A stretch of 7,614 nucleotides of DNA from JANNRA01 sp031401035. GTDB taxonomy: Bacteria; Desulfobacterota; Binatia; HRBIN30; CADEER01. Position 1 is the stretch's first letter, and the number at the start of each line of letters is the position of its first letter. The stretch is from assembly GCA_031401035.1 (NCBI GenBank), contig JANNRA010000170.1:1-7614 (forward strand), in the 5' to 3' direction. The notes beneath the pieces are model-generated. The model was given only the letters and a program-made list of their open reading frames with translations. It was not told the origin of the DNA and did no database searches. A program made the position numbers and the translations under genes. Of this stretch, positions 1-6,266 are shown in pieces.

Positions 1-117
1 CCCGCTCATTGGTGCGGCCCGCGCTCCCGTGCCGCGCCGGGCGGCGCAAGGCGGCCCCTCGACTGGCGCCGCCCGGCGCGGCCTCGCTAGAGACGGCGGC
101 GGCAAGGGATGGAGCGC

Positions 118-924
118 ATGTTCGACAGTCAGCAGAGCGGAGCGGGCGCGGACGCGGACCTGTCGGCCTCCGTCACCGTCTTCGTCACTACCGTCGGGGC
201 ACCGACGTTCGAGGCCTGCCTGGCGCACCTAGCCGCGCAGGATTGCCGCGTCACGTTGCGCGTCATCGCCCACGTCGCGCCGATGCACGCCGCCTTCCAG
301 CGCATGCTCGACGACTGCACGACGCCCTACTTCGTGCAGGTCGACGAGGACATGCTGCTCGAACCGCACGCCGTGCGGACGCTCGTCGAGCGCATCGACG
401 CGGCCGGGCCGCAGACCGCGATGGTTGCCGGCGATCTCTGGGACGACCATCTGCGGCGCTGCATCATCGGCGTCAAGATCTTCCGGCACGCCACCGCCCG
501 CCACTATCCCCTGGCCCCGCTCGACCACTTTGAGGTGGATCAGGTGCGGCGCTTCGAAGCGGACGGACACACCGTCATCCGCGCCCCGGCCGGCCTCGCC
601 CCGCTCGCCGGCCAGACCCTCGGCCGACACGGCACGCAGTGGACCGCGGCGTCGATCTACGAGCGCTACGCGACGCTCGAGCGGCGCCGCCGCGAAACGC
701 CGCCGCGCAGCGACTGGTTCGCGGTCTACGGCTCCGAGTTCCTGACCCGCTTCCAGCAGCAGCCGACGGAAGAGAACTTCTTCGCCCTGATGGGTGTCGT
801 CGCCGGCACCCTGGCCAGCCGCCAGGGGCCGGCTCAGCCGAAGGACTATCGCACCTACGGCGCCCTGCCCGGATTGGCGGCGCTGCGCGCCTTCCTCGCC
901 GCCTTCGACCCGCCGTCGGACTGA
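118..924 (+). CDS. Family 2-like glycosyltransferase (GT-A fold), 268 aa
   Basis: Probable cytoplasmic sugar transferase using a nucleotide-sugar donor; donor and acceptor cannot be told from sequence. The N-terminal half follows the GT-A pattern. A hydrophobic beta strand (VTVFVTTVG, about residues 19-27) is followed by an EACLAHLAAQ helix. A second strand precedes the acidic segment VQVDEDMLLEP, with D76-E77-D78 as the likely metal/nucleotide-sugar DxD-like motif. This resembles the 'T.Y....D.D....P.A...L' stretch of family 2 enzymes. The C-terminal half (from about residue 130) is not recognisable to me and may define the acceptor. There is no signal peptide or clear membrane segment. I chose the ATG at 118 because AAGGGA (104-109) lies 8 bases upstream. 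The in-frame ATG at 109 touches that site and is less likely. The P450 gene follows in the same frame and direction, suggesting shared transcription and a tailoring role. It could also be a surface-glycan enzyme that is only a neighbour of the P450/methyltransferase pair. Confidence 0.7.
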   Translation: MFDSQQSGAGADADLSASVTVFVTTVGAPTFEACLAHLAAQDCRVTLRVIAHVAPMHAAFQRMLDDCTTPYFVQVDEDMLLEPHAVRTLVERIDAAGPQTAMVAGDLWDDHLRRCIIGVKIFRHATARHYPLAPLDHFEVDQVRRFEADGHTVIRAPAGLAPLAGQTLGRHGTQWTAASIYERYATLERRRRETPPRSDWFAVYGSEFLTRFQQQPTEENFFALMGVVAGTLASRQGPAQPKDYRTYGALPGLAALRAFLAAFDPPSD

Positions 925-1032
925 CGACAGCCCCCGGCGCGGGGCCTCCGGTCGCTCGTCGTGGACTACCCCGGCGGGCGCATCGCCGCGTCGCGCTTGA
1001 CCGACCGGCGTGATCTCAGCAGGGTCGCCGGC

Positions 1033-2193
1033 GTGCGCGCTCCGCCTTTCGACGACCCGCGGTTTCATGCCGGCGATCCGCTCGACGTCTTCCGCCGCTT
1101 GCGCGCCGAGGCGCCCGTCTACTGGCACCCAACGCCGGGCTACTGGGTGCTGACGCGGCACGAGGATGTCGTCGCCGTGTCGCGCGATCCGGCGACCTTC
1201 TGCTCCGGCCGCGGCGTCCTGGTGAGCGACCTGACGCGCGACATCGCGCCGCGCCAGTCGATCATCTACATGGACCCGCCCGAGCACGCGAAGTACCGCA
1301 AGCTGGTGCAGCCGGCCTTCACCCCCGGCCGCCTGCGCGCCCTCGAACAGCGCATCGACGCGCTCGCCGTGTCGCTCATCGACGCCCTGCCGCGCGGCGA
1401 GCCGGTCGACTTCGTCGCCACGATCGCCGCGCCGCTGCCGATGCTGGTCATCGCCGACATGCTCGGCGTGCCGGGCAGCGACCGCGCCGACTTCAAGCGC
1501 TGGTCGGACGCCATCATCGAGGCCGGCACGCAGCCGACCGAGGCCAACCTGGCGCAGTCGTTCGAGCTGCTGCAGTACTTCGCTGGCGTCATCGCGGCGC
1601 GCCGCGAGCAGCCCGGCGACGACCTGATCTCGGTGCTGATCGCGTCGACCGTCGACGGCGAGCGCCTGGAGGAGTTCGACCTTCTCATGTTCTGCATGAC
1701 GCTGCTCGTCGCCGGCAACGAGACGACGCGCAACCTGCTCGCGCACGGCGCCATCGCCCTGGCGACCTATCCGGCCGAACGCGCCTGCCTGTCGGCCGAT
1801 GCCGCGCTGCTGCCGCGCGCCGTCGAGGAGATGCTGCGCTGGGGCAGCCCGATCGCCAGTTTTCTGCGCACCGCGACGCGCGACACGACGGTGCGCGACA
1901 CAGCGATCGCCGCCGGCGACCGGCTGCTGATGCTCTACACCTCGGCCAACCGCGACGAGGAAGTGTTCGGTGCCGACGCGGAGGCCTTCGTCGCGACGCG
2001 CGACGCCAGCAGGCATGTCGCCTTCGGCTTCGGCGAACACTTCTGCCTCGGCGCGCAGCTGGCGCGCATGGAAGCGCGTCTGGTCTTCGCCCGCCTGCTC
2101 GAGCGCCGGCCAGACTGGCAACTCGCCGGCCCCATCGAGCGCCTGCCGTCGGTCTTCATGCGCGGCATCGTCCGCCTGCCGCTGCTCTTCTGA
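1033..2193 (+). CDS. Cytochrome P450 monooxygenase, 386 aa
   Basis: Soluble bacterial (class I type) haem-thiolate monooxygenase that needs ferredoxin and ferredoxin reductase partners; neither is encoded in the window. All hallmark motifs are present. The I-helix oxygen-activation motif is AGNETTR (228-234). The K-helix ExxR is E266-M-L-R269. The haem-binding loop is FGFGEHFCLG, with the axial cysteine at C338. The early segment IYMDPPEHAKYRKLVQPAF (about 77-95) is the usual C-helix region, and the end (SVFMRGIVRLPLLF) resembles the CYP142/CYP125-like and terpene-hydroxylase type; that subfamily guess is weak. I chose the GTG at 1033 because AGGG (1021-1024) sits 8 bases upstream and translation then begins just before the conserved FDDPRFHAGDPL segment. 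An in-frame GTG at 961 would give 410 aa but has no ribosome site. The methyltransferase start lies 20 bp beyond the stop, so the two are almost certainly one operon. The substrate is unknown; oxidation followed by O-methylation of the new hydroxyl is the obvious inference. Confidence 0.93.
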   Translation: MRAPPFDDPRFHAGDPLDVFRRLRAEAPVYWHPTPGYWVLTRHEDVVAVSRDPATFCSGRGVLVSDLTRDIAPRQSIIYMDPPEHAKYRKLVQPAFTPGRLRALEQRIDALAVSLIDALPRGEPVDFVATIAAPLPMLVIADMLGVPGSDRADFKRWSDAIIEAGTQPTEANLAQSFELLQYFAGVIAARREQPGDDLISVLIASTVDGERLEEFDLLMFCMTLLVAGNETTRNLLAHGAIALATYPAERACLSADAALLPRAVEEMLRWGSPIASFLRTATRDTTVRDTAIAAGDRLLMLYTSANRDEEVFGADAEAFVATRDASRHVAFGFGEHFCLGAQLARMEARLVFARLLERRPDWQLAGPIERLPSVFMRGIVRLPLLF

Positions 2194-2201
2194 CCCTCGC
2201 G

Positions 2202-2207
2202 AAAGGA
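2202..2207 (+). promoter_or_regulatory. Strong ribosome binding site for the methyltransferase
   Basis: AAAGGA ends 6 bases before the ATG at 2214, an ideal Shine-Dalgarno placement. It lies in the 20-bp gap after the P450 stop, fixes the methyltransferase start and supports translation from a shared transcript. Confidence 0.75.
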
Positions 2208-2213
2208 TCCGCC

Positions 2214-3242
2214 ATGCCGCCTGCCCATCGTCGCCCCGCACCCCACGAGCAGGTCCTCGGCATCGCCACCGGCTATTGGCTCTCGCAGTGCCTCTTCGTC
2301 GCCGCCAAGCTCGGCGTCGCCGACGTGCTCGCCAAGGGCCCGCAGACGCCGGAGGCGATCGCCGAGCGCGTCGGCGCACACGCGCCGTATCTGCAGCGCG
2401 TCCTGCGCGCCCTGGCCGGCAGCGGCGTCTTCGCCGCCGATGCGCGCGGCCGCTACCGGCTGACGCCGCTGGCGCAGACGCTGCGCAGCAATCGCCCCGG
2501 GTCGCTGCGCGACTTCGTGCTGATGATGGTCGACGACTACAACTGGAATGCCTGGGGGGCACTGGCGCACGGCGTCGAGAGCGGGGCGCGGCCGTTCGAC
2601 CACGTCTTCGGCATGCCGCTGTTCGACTACCTCAAGCAGCAGCCGCAGAAGGAACGCCTCTTCGCGCGCTCGATGGCCAGCATCTCGGGCACCGAGAACG
2701 AGGCCGTGGCACGCGCCTATCCGTTCGGGAACTGCACGCACCTGGTCGACGTCGGCGGCGCGCACGGCCATCTCCTCGCCACCATCCTGCGCCGCCGCAA
2801 GCGACTGCGCGGCATCCTCTACGACCAGCCGCAGGTGGTCGCCGGCGCGGCCAAGAGCGGCTTCGTCAGCGCCCGCGACGTGCGCGGGCGTTGCGAGGTG
2901 GTCGGCGGCAGCTTCTTCGCTTCCGTCCCGCCGGGCGCCGACGCGTACATCATGAAGTACATCATCCACGACTGGGACGACGCCGCGTCGCTGCGCATCT
3001 TGCGCCACTGCCGCGCCGCCATGGCCAAGGGCGGGCGGGTGCTGATCATCGACCACGTCATCCCGGCCGGCAACACGCCGAACTGGGGCAAGCAGCTCGA
3101 CATCAACATGCTCGTCCTACCCGGCGGCAAGGAGCGCACGCGCGCCGAGTTCCGCGCCCTGCTCGCCGACGCGGGGCTACGGTTGACGAAGATCGTCCCG
3201 ACGGCCTGCCCACTGAGCATCATCGAAGCGACGGCGGCGTGA
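2214..3242 (+). CDS. SAM-dependent O-methyltransferase (Methyltransf_2 / CrtF-like), 342 aa
   Basis: Transfers a methyl group from S-adenosylmethionine to a hydroxyl of a small molecule. Family members include hydroxyneurosporene methyltransferase and many polyketide or plant phenolic O-methyltransferases. The N-terminal part (about 11-90) is the winged-helix dimerisation domain, with the typical YWLSQCLFVAAKLGVADVL segment followed by the PEAIAERVG...LQRVLRAL helix-turn-helix and the YRLTPLAQTL wing. The C-terminal Rossmann domain carries SAM motif I, DVGGAHG (179-185), and the acidic ribose-binding D204 in LYDQP. It also has the IIHDWDD block with H252 at the usual catalytic histidine position, and the late ERTRAEF helix. 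Length is normal for the family. It is the last gene of the plus-strand run and ends 9 bases before a hairpin repeat that probably stops transcription. Being next to the P450 suggests it caps a hydroxyl that enzyme introduces. The family is certain; the substrate is not. Confidence 0.93.
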   Translation: MPPAHRRPAPHEQVLGIATGYWLSQCLFVAAKLGVADVLAKGPQTPEAIAERVGAHAPYLQRVLRALAGSGVFAADARGRYRLTPLAQTLRSNRPGSLRDFVLMMVDDYNWNAWGALAHGVESGARPFDHVFGMPLFDYLKQQPQKERLFARSMASISGTENEAVARAYPFGNCTHLVDVGGAHGHLLATILRRRKRLRGILYDQPQVVAGAAKSGFVSARDVRGRCEVVGGSFFASVPPGADAYIMKYIIHDWDDAASLRILRHCRAAMAKGGRVLIIDHVIPAGNTPNWGKQLDINMLVLPGGKERTRAEFRALLADAGLRLTKIVPTACPLSIIEATAA

Positions 3243-3250
3243 CTCAGGCT

Positions 3251-3279
3251 TCCTCTCCCGCAAATCATGCGGGAGAGGG
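3251..3279. repeat. GC-rich hairpin repeat, single copy between convergent genes
   Basis: A near-perfect hairpin: TCCTCTCCCGCA (3251-3262), a 5-base loop AATCA, then TGCGGGAGAGGG (3268-3279). It fills most of the 39-bp gap between the methyltransferase stop (3242) and the minus-strand subunit gene stop (3282). It is the same element as the cluster at 5440-5597: the central 27 bases differ from the copy at 5537-5565 at one loop position. No long T run follows on either strand, so it is a repeat family member that may serve as a two-way transcription terminator or mRNA end stabiliser, not a classical terminator. Confidence 0.85.
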
Positions 3280-3281
3280 AA

Positions 3282-3740
3282 TCAGGAGCAGTCGCGCCAG
3301 ATGCGGCCGCGTTGGCGGACCGGGGCGAGCAGCGACAGGTCGCCGGCCACCGTCTCGTAGCCGCCCGGATGGGGCGGGCGTGGCTCGAGCCCGATCGCCG
3401 CCAGCACCGGCGGCTGCTGGTAGTAGGCGGCGAACGCGTACAGCGCCAGCACCGGCGGGAAGCCGTGCTCGCCGCCGTTGAGCTCATCGAGCGCGGCGCT
3501 CCGCTCCGCCGCCGGCAACGCCGCGAAGGCACAGCCGGCGCGGCGCGCGGCGATGGCCTCGAGTTCGACGAGTCCGCGTTCGATCATCTCGGGCAGCGGC
3601 GGCATCGCCGCCAACAGCGTCTCGACCGTGCCGGCAAGGTGCAGCTGCCCGGCGCCGGGCAGCCGGCCATCCGGACTGGGCGGGATCAGCACGTCGAGCA
3701 CGGCATCGAGCCCCTGCCGCTGCGCATCGCTGAACGCCAT
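3282..3740 (-). CDS. Gluconate 2-dehydrogenase subunit 3-like small protein, 152 aa
   Basis: Probable small partner of the GMC oxidoreductase encoded just upstream. The N-terminus FSDAQRQGLDAVLDVLIPPSPDGRLPGAGQ fits the 'F...Q...L..V.D.LIPP.....PGA' pattern of gluconate 2-dehydrogenase subunit 3 (gamma chain) proteins, which help mature and export FAD-dependent dehydrogenases. Later segments (PEMIERGLVELEAIAARR, LYAFAAYYQQPPVLAAIG and a C-terminal GGYETVAGD) are also typical of the family, where a Y/F-rich helix precedes a glycine-proline turn. Classical gamma subunits carry a twin-arginine signal; this one starts directly at the conserved helix with no signal peptide, so it is probably cytoplasmic. 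GGAGG lies 7 bases upstream of the ATG and the large-subunit stop is 27 bp away, so translation from one transcript is expected. The stop sits 2 bases beyond the hairpin repeat. The family assignment rests on pattern and context and is moderately secure. Confidence 0.75.
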   Translation of the reverse strand: MAFSDAQRQGLDAVLDVLIPPSPDGRLPGAGQLHLAGTVETLLAAMPPLPEMIERGLVELEAIAARRAGCAFAALPAAERSAALDELNGGEHGFPPVLALYAFAAYYQQPPVLAAIGLEPRPPHPGGYETVAGDLSLLAPVRQRGRIWRDCS

Positions 3741-3767
3741 CCTCTGCCCTCCCCGTCTCGCGCCGTC

Positions 3768-5372
3768 TCAATCGAACAGATTCGCCAGGTTCTTCTTCAT
3801 CGCATCGGCGATGTAGAGCGCCAGCGCCTGAATGGTGTTGGTGGGATTCACCGCCGCGGCGGTGACGAAGAGGCTGCCGTCGACAATGAACAGGTTGCGC
3901 ACGTCGTGGCAGCGGCCCCACTCGTTGACCACCGAGGTCGCGGGGTCCTCACCCATGCGTGTGGTGCCCATCAAGTGCCAGCCAGCGAACGGCAGCGGCG
4001 CCTGCACGATGATGTCGTGCGCCCCGGCGGCGCGCAGCACCTCGCTGGCGGTGCCGACGCTGTGCTCGAGCATCGCCGTACTGTTCGTACCGAGCCGGTA
4101 GTTGATCTTCGGCGCCGGAATGCCGTCGCTGTCGGTGAGGTGCGGGTCGATGGTGACCGAGTTGTCGCCCTCGGGCAGGTCCTCGCAGATCGCCGCGATG
4201 GCGGCGGTGTGGTTGAACAGCGCGCCGAAGTCGCGGTGATGGTCGGCGCCGGGGAACACCCGGCCGGCCTGCATGCCCCACAGCGCCGTCGACAGCGGAC
4301 CCAGGCCGCGCAAGATCTCGAACGAGTAGCCGCGCACGAAGCCGCGGGCGCGATCGGTCTCGTAGAACTCGTGGCTCATGATGCAGCAGCCGGTGGGCCC
4401 CTTGTGACCGTCGAGCGGGCGGTCGAAGACGCCGGTGACCATCGCATAGGGGTGGAACATCAGGCGCTTGCCGACCAGGCCGCTGCGGTTGGCGAGGCCG
4501 TCAGGGAACGGCGCCGAGCGGGAGTTGAGCAGCAGGCGCGGCGTGCCGACGCCGTTGCATGCCACCACCACGACGTGCGCCTTCTGCCGCTGCTCAACGC
4601 CGTCGCGATCGTAGTAGATGACGCCGTCGGCCAGGCCGTCGGCGCCGACGGTGATCTCGCGCACCCGGCTGTGCGTCTGCAGACGCACCCCCTGGCGCAG
4701 CGCCACCGGCCAGTAGGTCACGTCGGTGCTCGCCTTGGCTCCCTGGGCGCAGCCGGCCAGGCAGGTGCCGGCGTTGATGCACGGCGCCCGCCCTTCGTAC
4801 TCCTGCGTGGTGATGGCGCTGTCCGACGGCCACCAGTGCCAGCCCAGCCGGTTGAAGCCGCGTGCCATGGTCTCGCCGAGCTCGCCCAGCGCCACCGGCG
4901 GCATCGGCAGCTGCTTGGGCGGATAGGCCGGATCGCCGGCCAGGCCGGAGACGCCCATCATGCGCGCGTTGACGTCGTAGAAGGGCTCTAGGCGTTGGTA
5001 GTCGAGCGGCCAGTCGTCGGCGACGCCATCGAGGCTGCGGACGCGGAAGTCGGAGGGATGGAAGCGCGGAAAGTGTGCCGCGTAGAGGATCGTGCTGCCG
5101 CCGACGGCGTTGAAGTTGGAGATCTGGATCGGCGAGCTGCCGTCGTTGATCGGATAGTCCTCACGGCGGCCGCGCGCGTTCGGACTGAAGCCGAAGTCGC
5201 CCAGCTGGCGCGCCTCCCAGTCGGCGTGCGTGCCCGGCAGCTCCCCCGCCTCCACCCAGCCACCCTGCTCGAGACAGAGGATGTTCATGCGCGTCTCGGC
5301 CAGGCTCCACGCCACGGCCGCGCCGGATGCCCCGGCGCCGATGATCAGTACGTCGACGGTTTCCTCGGCCAT
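3768..5372 (-). CDS. GMC-family FAD oxidoreductase with putative Fe-S cysteine motif, 534 aa
   Basis: Flavin-dependent alcohol or sugar dehydrogenase of the glucose-methanol-choline family, of the type found as the large subunit of gluconate/glucose dehydrogenase complexes. The N-terminal Rossmann fold has GAGASG (12-17) and the ribose-binding E35. NAVGGSTILYAA (88-99) is the FAD-covering GMC signature. WPLDYQRLEPFYD and the following MGVSG match the sugar-dehydrogenase branch. C198, C204 and C208 form C-x5-C-x3-C, the spacing known for the 3Fe-4S site of FAD-dependent glucose dehydrogenase catalytic subunits. The C-terminus has WHLMGTTRMG and NPTNTIQALAL; H466 and N509 fit the catalytic His/Asn pair. 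There is no signal peptide. GGGAGG lies about 10 bases upstream of the ATG. It is the first gene of a two-gene operon with the subunit 3-like gene. The large subunit comes first, the reverse of the order I recall for characterised glucose dehydrogenase operons, and no cytochrome c gene follows. The substrate is unknown; oxidation of a product of the adjacent convergent tailoring genes is possible but unproven. Confidence 0.92.
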   Translation of the reverse strand: MAEETVDVLIIGAGASGAAVAWSLAETRMNILCLEQGGWVEAGELPGTHADWEARQLGDFGFSPNARGRREDYPINDGSSPIQISNFNAVGGSTILYAAHFPRFHPSDFRVRSLDGVADDWPLDYQRLEPFYDVNARMMGVSGLAGDPAYPPKQLPMPPVALGELGETMARGFNRLGWHWWPSDSAITTQEYEGRAPCINAGTCLAGCAQGAKASTDVTYWPVALRQGVRLQTHSRVREITVGADGLADGVIYYDRDGVEQRQKAHVVVVACNGVGTPRLLLNSRSAPFPDGLANRSGLVGKRLMFHPYAMVTGVFDRPLDGHKGPTGCCIMSHEFYETDRARGFVRGYSFEILRGLGPLSTALWGMQAGRVFPGADHHRDFGALFNHTAAIAAICEDLPEGDNSVTIDPHLTDSDGIPAPKINYRLGTNSTAMLEHSVGTASEVLRAAGAHDIIVQAPLPFAGWHLMGTTRMGEDPATSVVNEWGRCHDVRNLFIVDGSLFVTAAAVNPTNTIQALALYIADAMKKNLANLFD

Positions 5373-5439
5373 CGCTGCGCGTCCCTCCCCTGCCGGCAGC
5401 GTTAGCGCGCCGCCGGCGGCGGAGTCGAGCGTTCCAGCC

Positions 5440-5450
5440 CCCTCTCCCGC
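5440..5450. repeat. Solitary arm of the hairpin repeat
   Basis: CCCTCTCCCGC matches the left arm of the hairpin family, but the bases after it (TCCGGTT) do not form the partner arm. It stands 7 bases before a complete copy and looks like a truncated or decayed unit at the edge of the repeat cluster. Confidence 0.55.
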
Positions 5451-5457
5451 TCCGGTT

Positions 5458-5565
5458 CCCTCTCCCGCATGACTTGCGGGAGAGGGTTAAGGTGAGGGAT
5501 CCTTTCAGAGTCCAAGACGAGGTTCCCTCACCTCAATCCTCTCCCGCAAGTCATGCGGGAGAGGA
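5458..5565. repeat. REPIN-like compound palindrome: two hairpin repeats in opposite orientation
   Basis: Two complete hairpins face each other. The first (5458-5486) has a perfect 12-bp stem and loop TGACT. The second (5537-5565) has a perfect 12-bp stem and loop AGTCA, the reverse complement of the first loop, so the units are inverted. Symmetry continues inward: TTAAGGTGAGGGA (5487-5499) pairs with TCCCTCACCTCAA (5524-5536). The whole forms arms 5459-5499 and 5524-5564 that pair at 39 of 41 positions by my hand alignment, around a 24-base spacer. Each arm can fold alone, or the whole can form one long stem. This is the layout of REPINs (paired REP sequences mobilised by a RAYT transposase elsewhere in the genome). 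No transposase is encoded here. Confidence 0.85.
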
Positions 5566-5567
5566 GG

Positions 5568-5597
5568 CCTCACTCCGCACGTGATGCGGGAGAGGAG
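5568..5597. repeat. Degenerate hairpin repeat overlapping a gene's 3' end
   Basis: The right arm TGCGGGAGAGG (5585-5595) is intact, but the left arm reads CCTCACTCCGCA instead of CCTCTCCCGCA, so the stem is imperfect; the loop is CGTGA. Orientation is the same as the 5537-5565 copy, two bases after it. The unit lies inside the end of the minus-strand secreted-protein gene and supplies its last sense codons and stop. Confidence 0.7.
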
Positions 5598-6001
5598 ACC
5601 CTCGTCGCGGCGCAGCAGCCGACGGCGCTCTCGCCGGTCGGGAACGTCACCACGGCGCGGAACTCGACCGGCGGCCCGTCGGCCATGGTCGAGTGACAGG
5701 GCTCCTGGCGCGCCACGACCGTCAGCACGCCGCCGGCCTCCGGGGCCGCGCCGCGCCAGGCGAGCCAAGGCGGCTGCAGGAAGCCGAACGCCGTCAGCGC
5801 GCCGGCAAACACCTGCGCCGGGCGGCCGACGTCGGACAGGCGCTCCATGGTGGCGCCGTCGGGCTTGATCCGCACGCGCCAGAACGGTTCCTCGCCGCGA
5901 CAGTCGAGGGCGACGACGGCCGGCGTCGGCAGCGGCTCGACGGCAGCGGACGGGGTGGCGGCGAGGAGGAGGGCGGCGAGGGCGACCAGCAGGCGGCTCA
6001 T
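5570..6001 (-). CDS. Small secreted protein with C-x-G-x-E-P-F-W motif (COG3650-like), 143 aa
   Basis: Function unknown. Residues 1-20 are a clear Sec signal peptide: SR, then a run of L/A/V to ALLLAAT, then PSAA with likely cleavage before V21. There is no lipobox cysteine, so the protein should be periplasmic. The mature part begins with ALDCRGEEPFWRVRI (31-45), which fits the C/A-x-G-x-E-P-F-W motif of uncharacterised envelope proteins grouped, as I recall, in COG3650. Members also carry a 'C.DGMSD' segment and a late GC pair, here PCHSTMADG (101-109) and GCC (128-130). C34, C102, C129 and C130 could form disulphides. AGGAG (6011-6015 on the complement) lies 9 bases before the ATG. The C-terminal SSPASRAE and stop come from the degenerate hairpin repeat, so the original end was probably different. 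It is divergent from the repair fusion and followed by the repeat cluster; no functional link to its neighbours is evident. Confidence 0.8.
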   Translation of the reverse strand: MSRLLVALAALLLAATPSAAVEPLPTPAVVALDCRGEEPFWRVRIKPDGATMERLSDVGRPAQVFAGALTAFGFLQPPWLAWRGAAPEAGGVLTVVARQEPCHSTMADGPPVEFRAVVTFPTGESAVGCCAATRVSSPASRAE

Positions 6002-6148
6002 TGCCCCACTCTCCTGCGCGCGCGGCGCGGCTGCAAGCGGCCAGCAGCGCCTGTTCGCGCGCCGACGGTCCGTCCGCGTGTATCATTTCCAGCTACCACT
6101 GCCGGAGTTCATGCTGAGCGAGCAATCGGTGTTCTCCTTACCAGGATC

Positions 6149-6230
6149 TGGAGGGCGTCGCTCCGTCGGCGCCTGTTGAAGAGGGCTCCAGAGCCCAAAC
6201 CAACCGGCGCCGACGGAGCGGCGCCCTCCA
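6149..6230. repeat. Long inverted repeat / hairpin upstream of the repair fusion
   Basis: Arms 6149-6173 and 6206-6230 are 25 bases each and complementary except at one position. The left arm begins TGGAGGGCGTCGCTCC and the right arm ends GGAGCGGCGCCCTCCA. Pairing resumes inside, with GTTG (6175-6178) against CAAC (6201-6204). A nested hairpin, GGGCTC-CA-GAGCCC (6183-6196), sits at the tip. The whole could fold into an 82-base structure in RNA. It has no T tract. Its sequence is unrelated to the CCTCTCCCGC family. It may be a miniature mobile or REP-like element of a second type, or a 5' leader structure. Confidence 0.8.
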
Positions 6231-6266
6231 CGGACGGCATGATCGAGACAGGGACCCCCAGCACGA

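Noticed and set aside
1..90. Possible C-terminal tail of an upstream plus-strand gene ending at TAG 88-90.
   Set aside because: Only 29 codons are visible, Arg/Pro-rich and unlike any domain I know; every frame is open over much of this stretch, so coding cannot be claimed.
229..2562. 777-codon open frame on the minus strand opposite the glycosyltransferase, P450 and methyltransferase.
   Set aside because: It is Arg/Ala-rich, has no recognisable domain, and lies antisense to genes with complete catalytic motifs. Long antisense frames are common in DNA this GC-rich.
1970..3481. 503-codon plus-strand frame overlapping the P450 end and the methyltransferase.
   Set aside because: Its composition is Arg/Ala/Pro-rich and it is out of frame with two well-supported enzymes.
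3267..4991. 574-codon open frame on the plus strand opposite the GMC and subunit 3 genes.
   Set aside because: Low-complexity Arg/Gly/Val-rich translation without motifs, and the minus strand encodes an intact GMC enzyme. It is a shadow frame.
5440..5597. Clustered hairpin units considered as a CRISPR array.
   Set aside because: Units are inverted relative to each other, spacing is irregular (2 to 50 bases), and there are no uniform spacers or cas genes.
5505..6086. 193-codon minus-strand frame beginning at 6086 and overlapping the secreted-protein gene.
   Set aside because: The first 25 residues look plausible, but the rest is an Arg/Pro-rich shadow of the secreted-protein gene, which has its own ribosome site and signal peptide.
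6081..6086. TATCAT as a sigma-70 -10 box for the repair fusion.
   Set aside because: No acceptable -35 box at 16-18 bases upstream, so it is mentioned only in the intergenic description.
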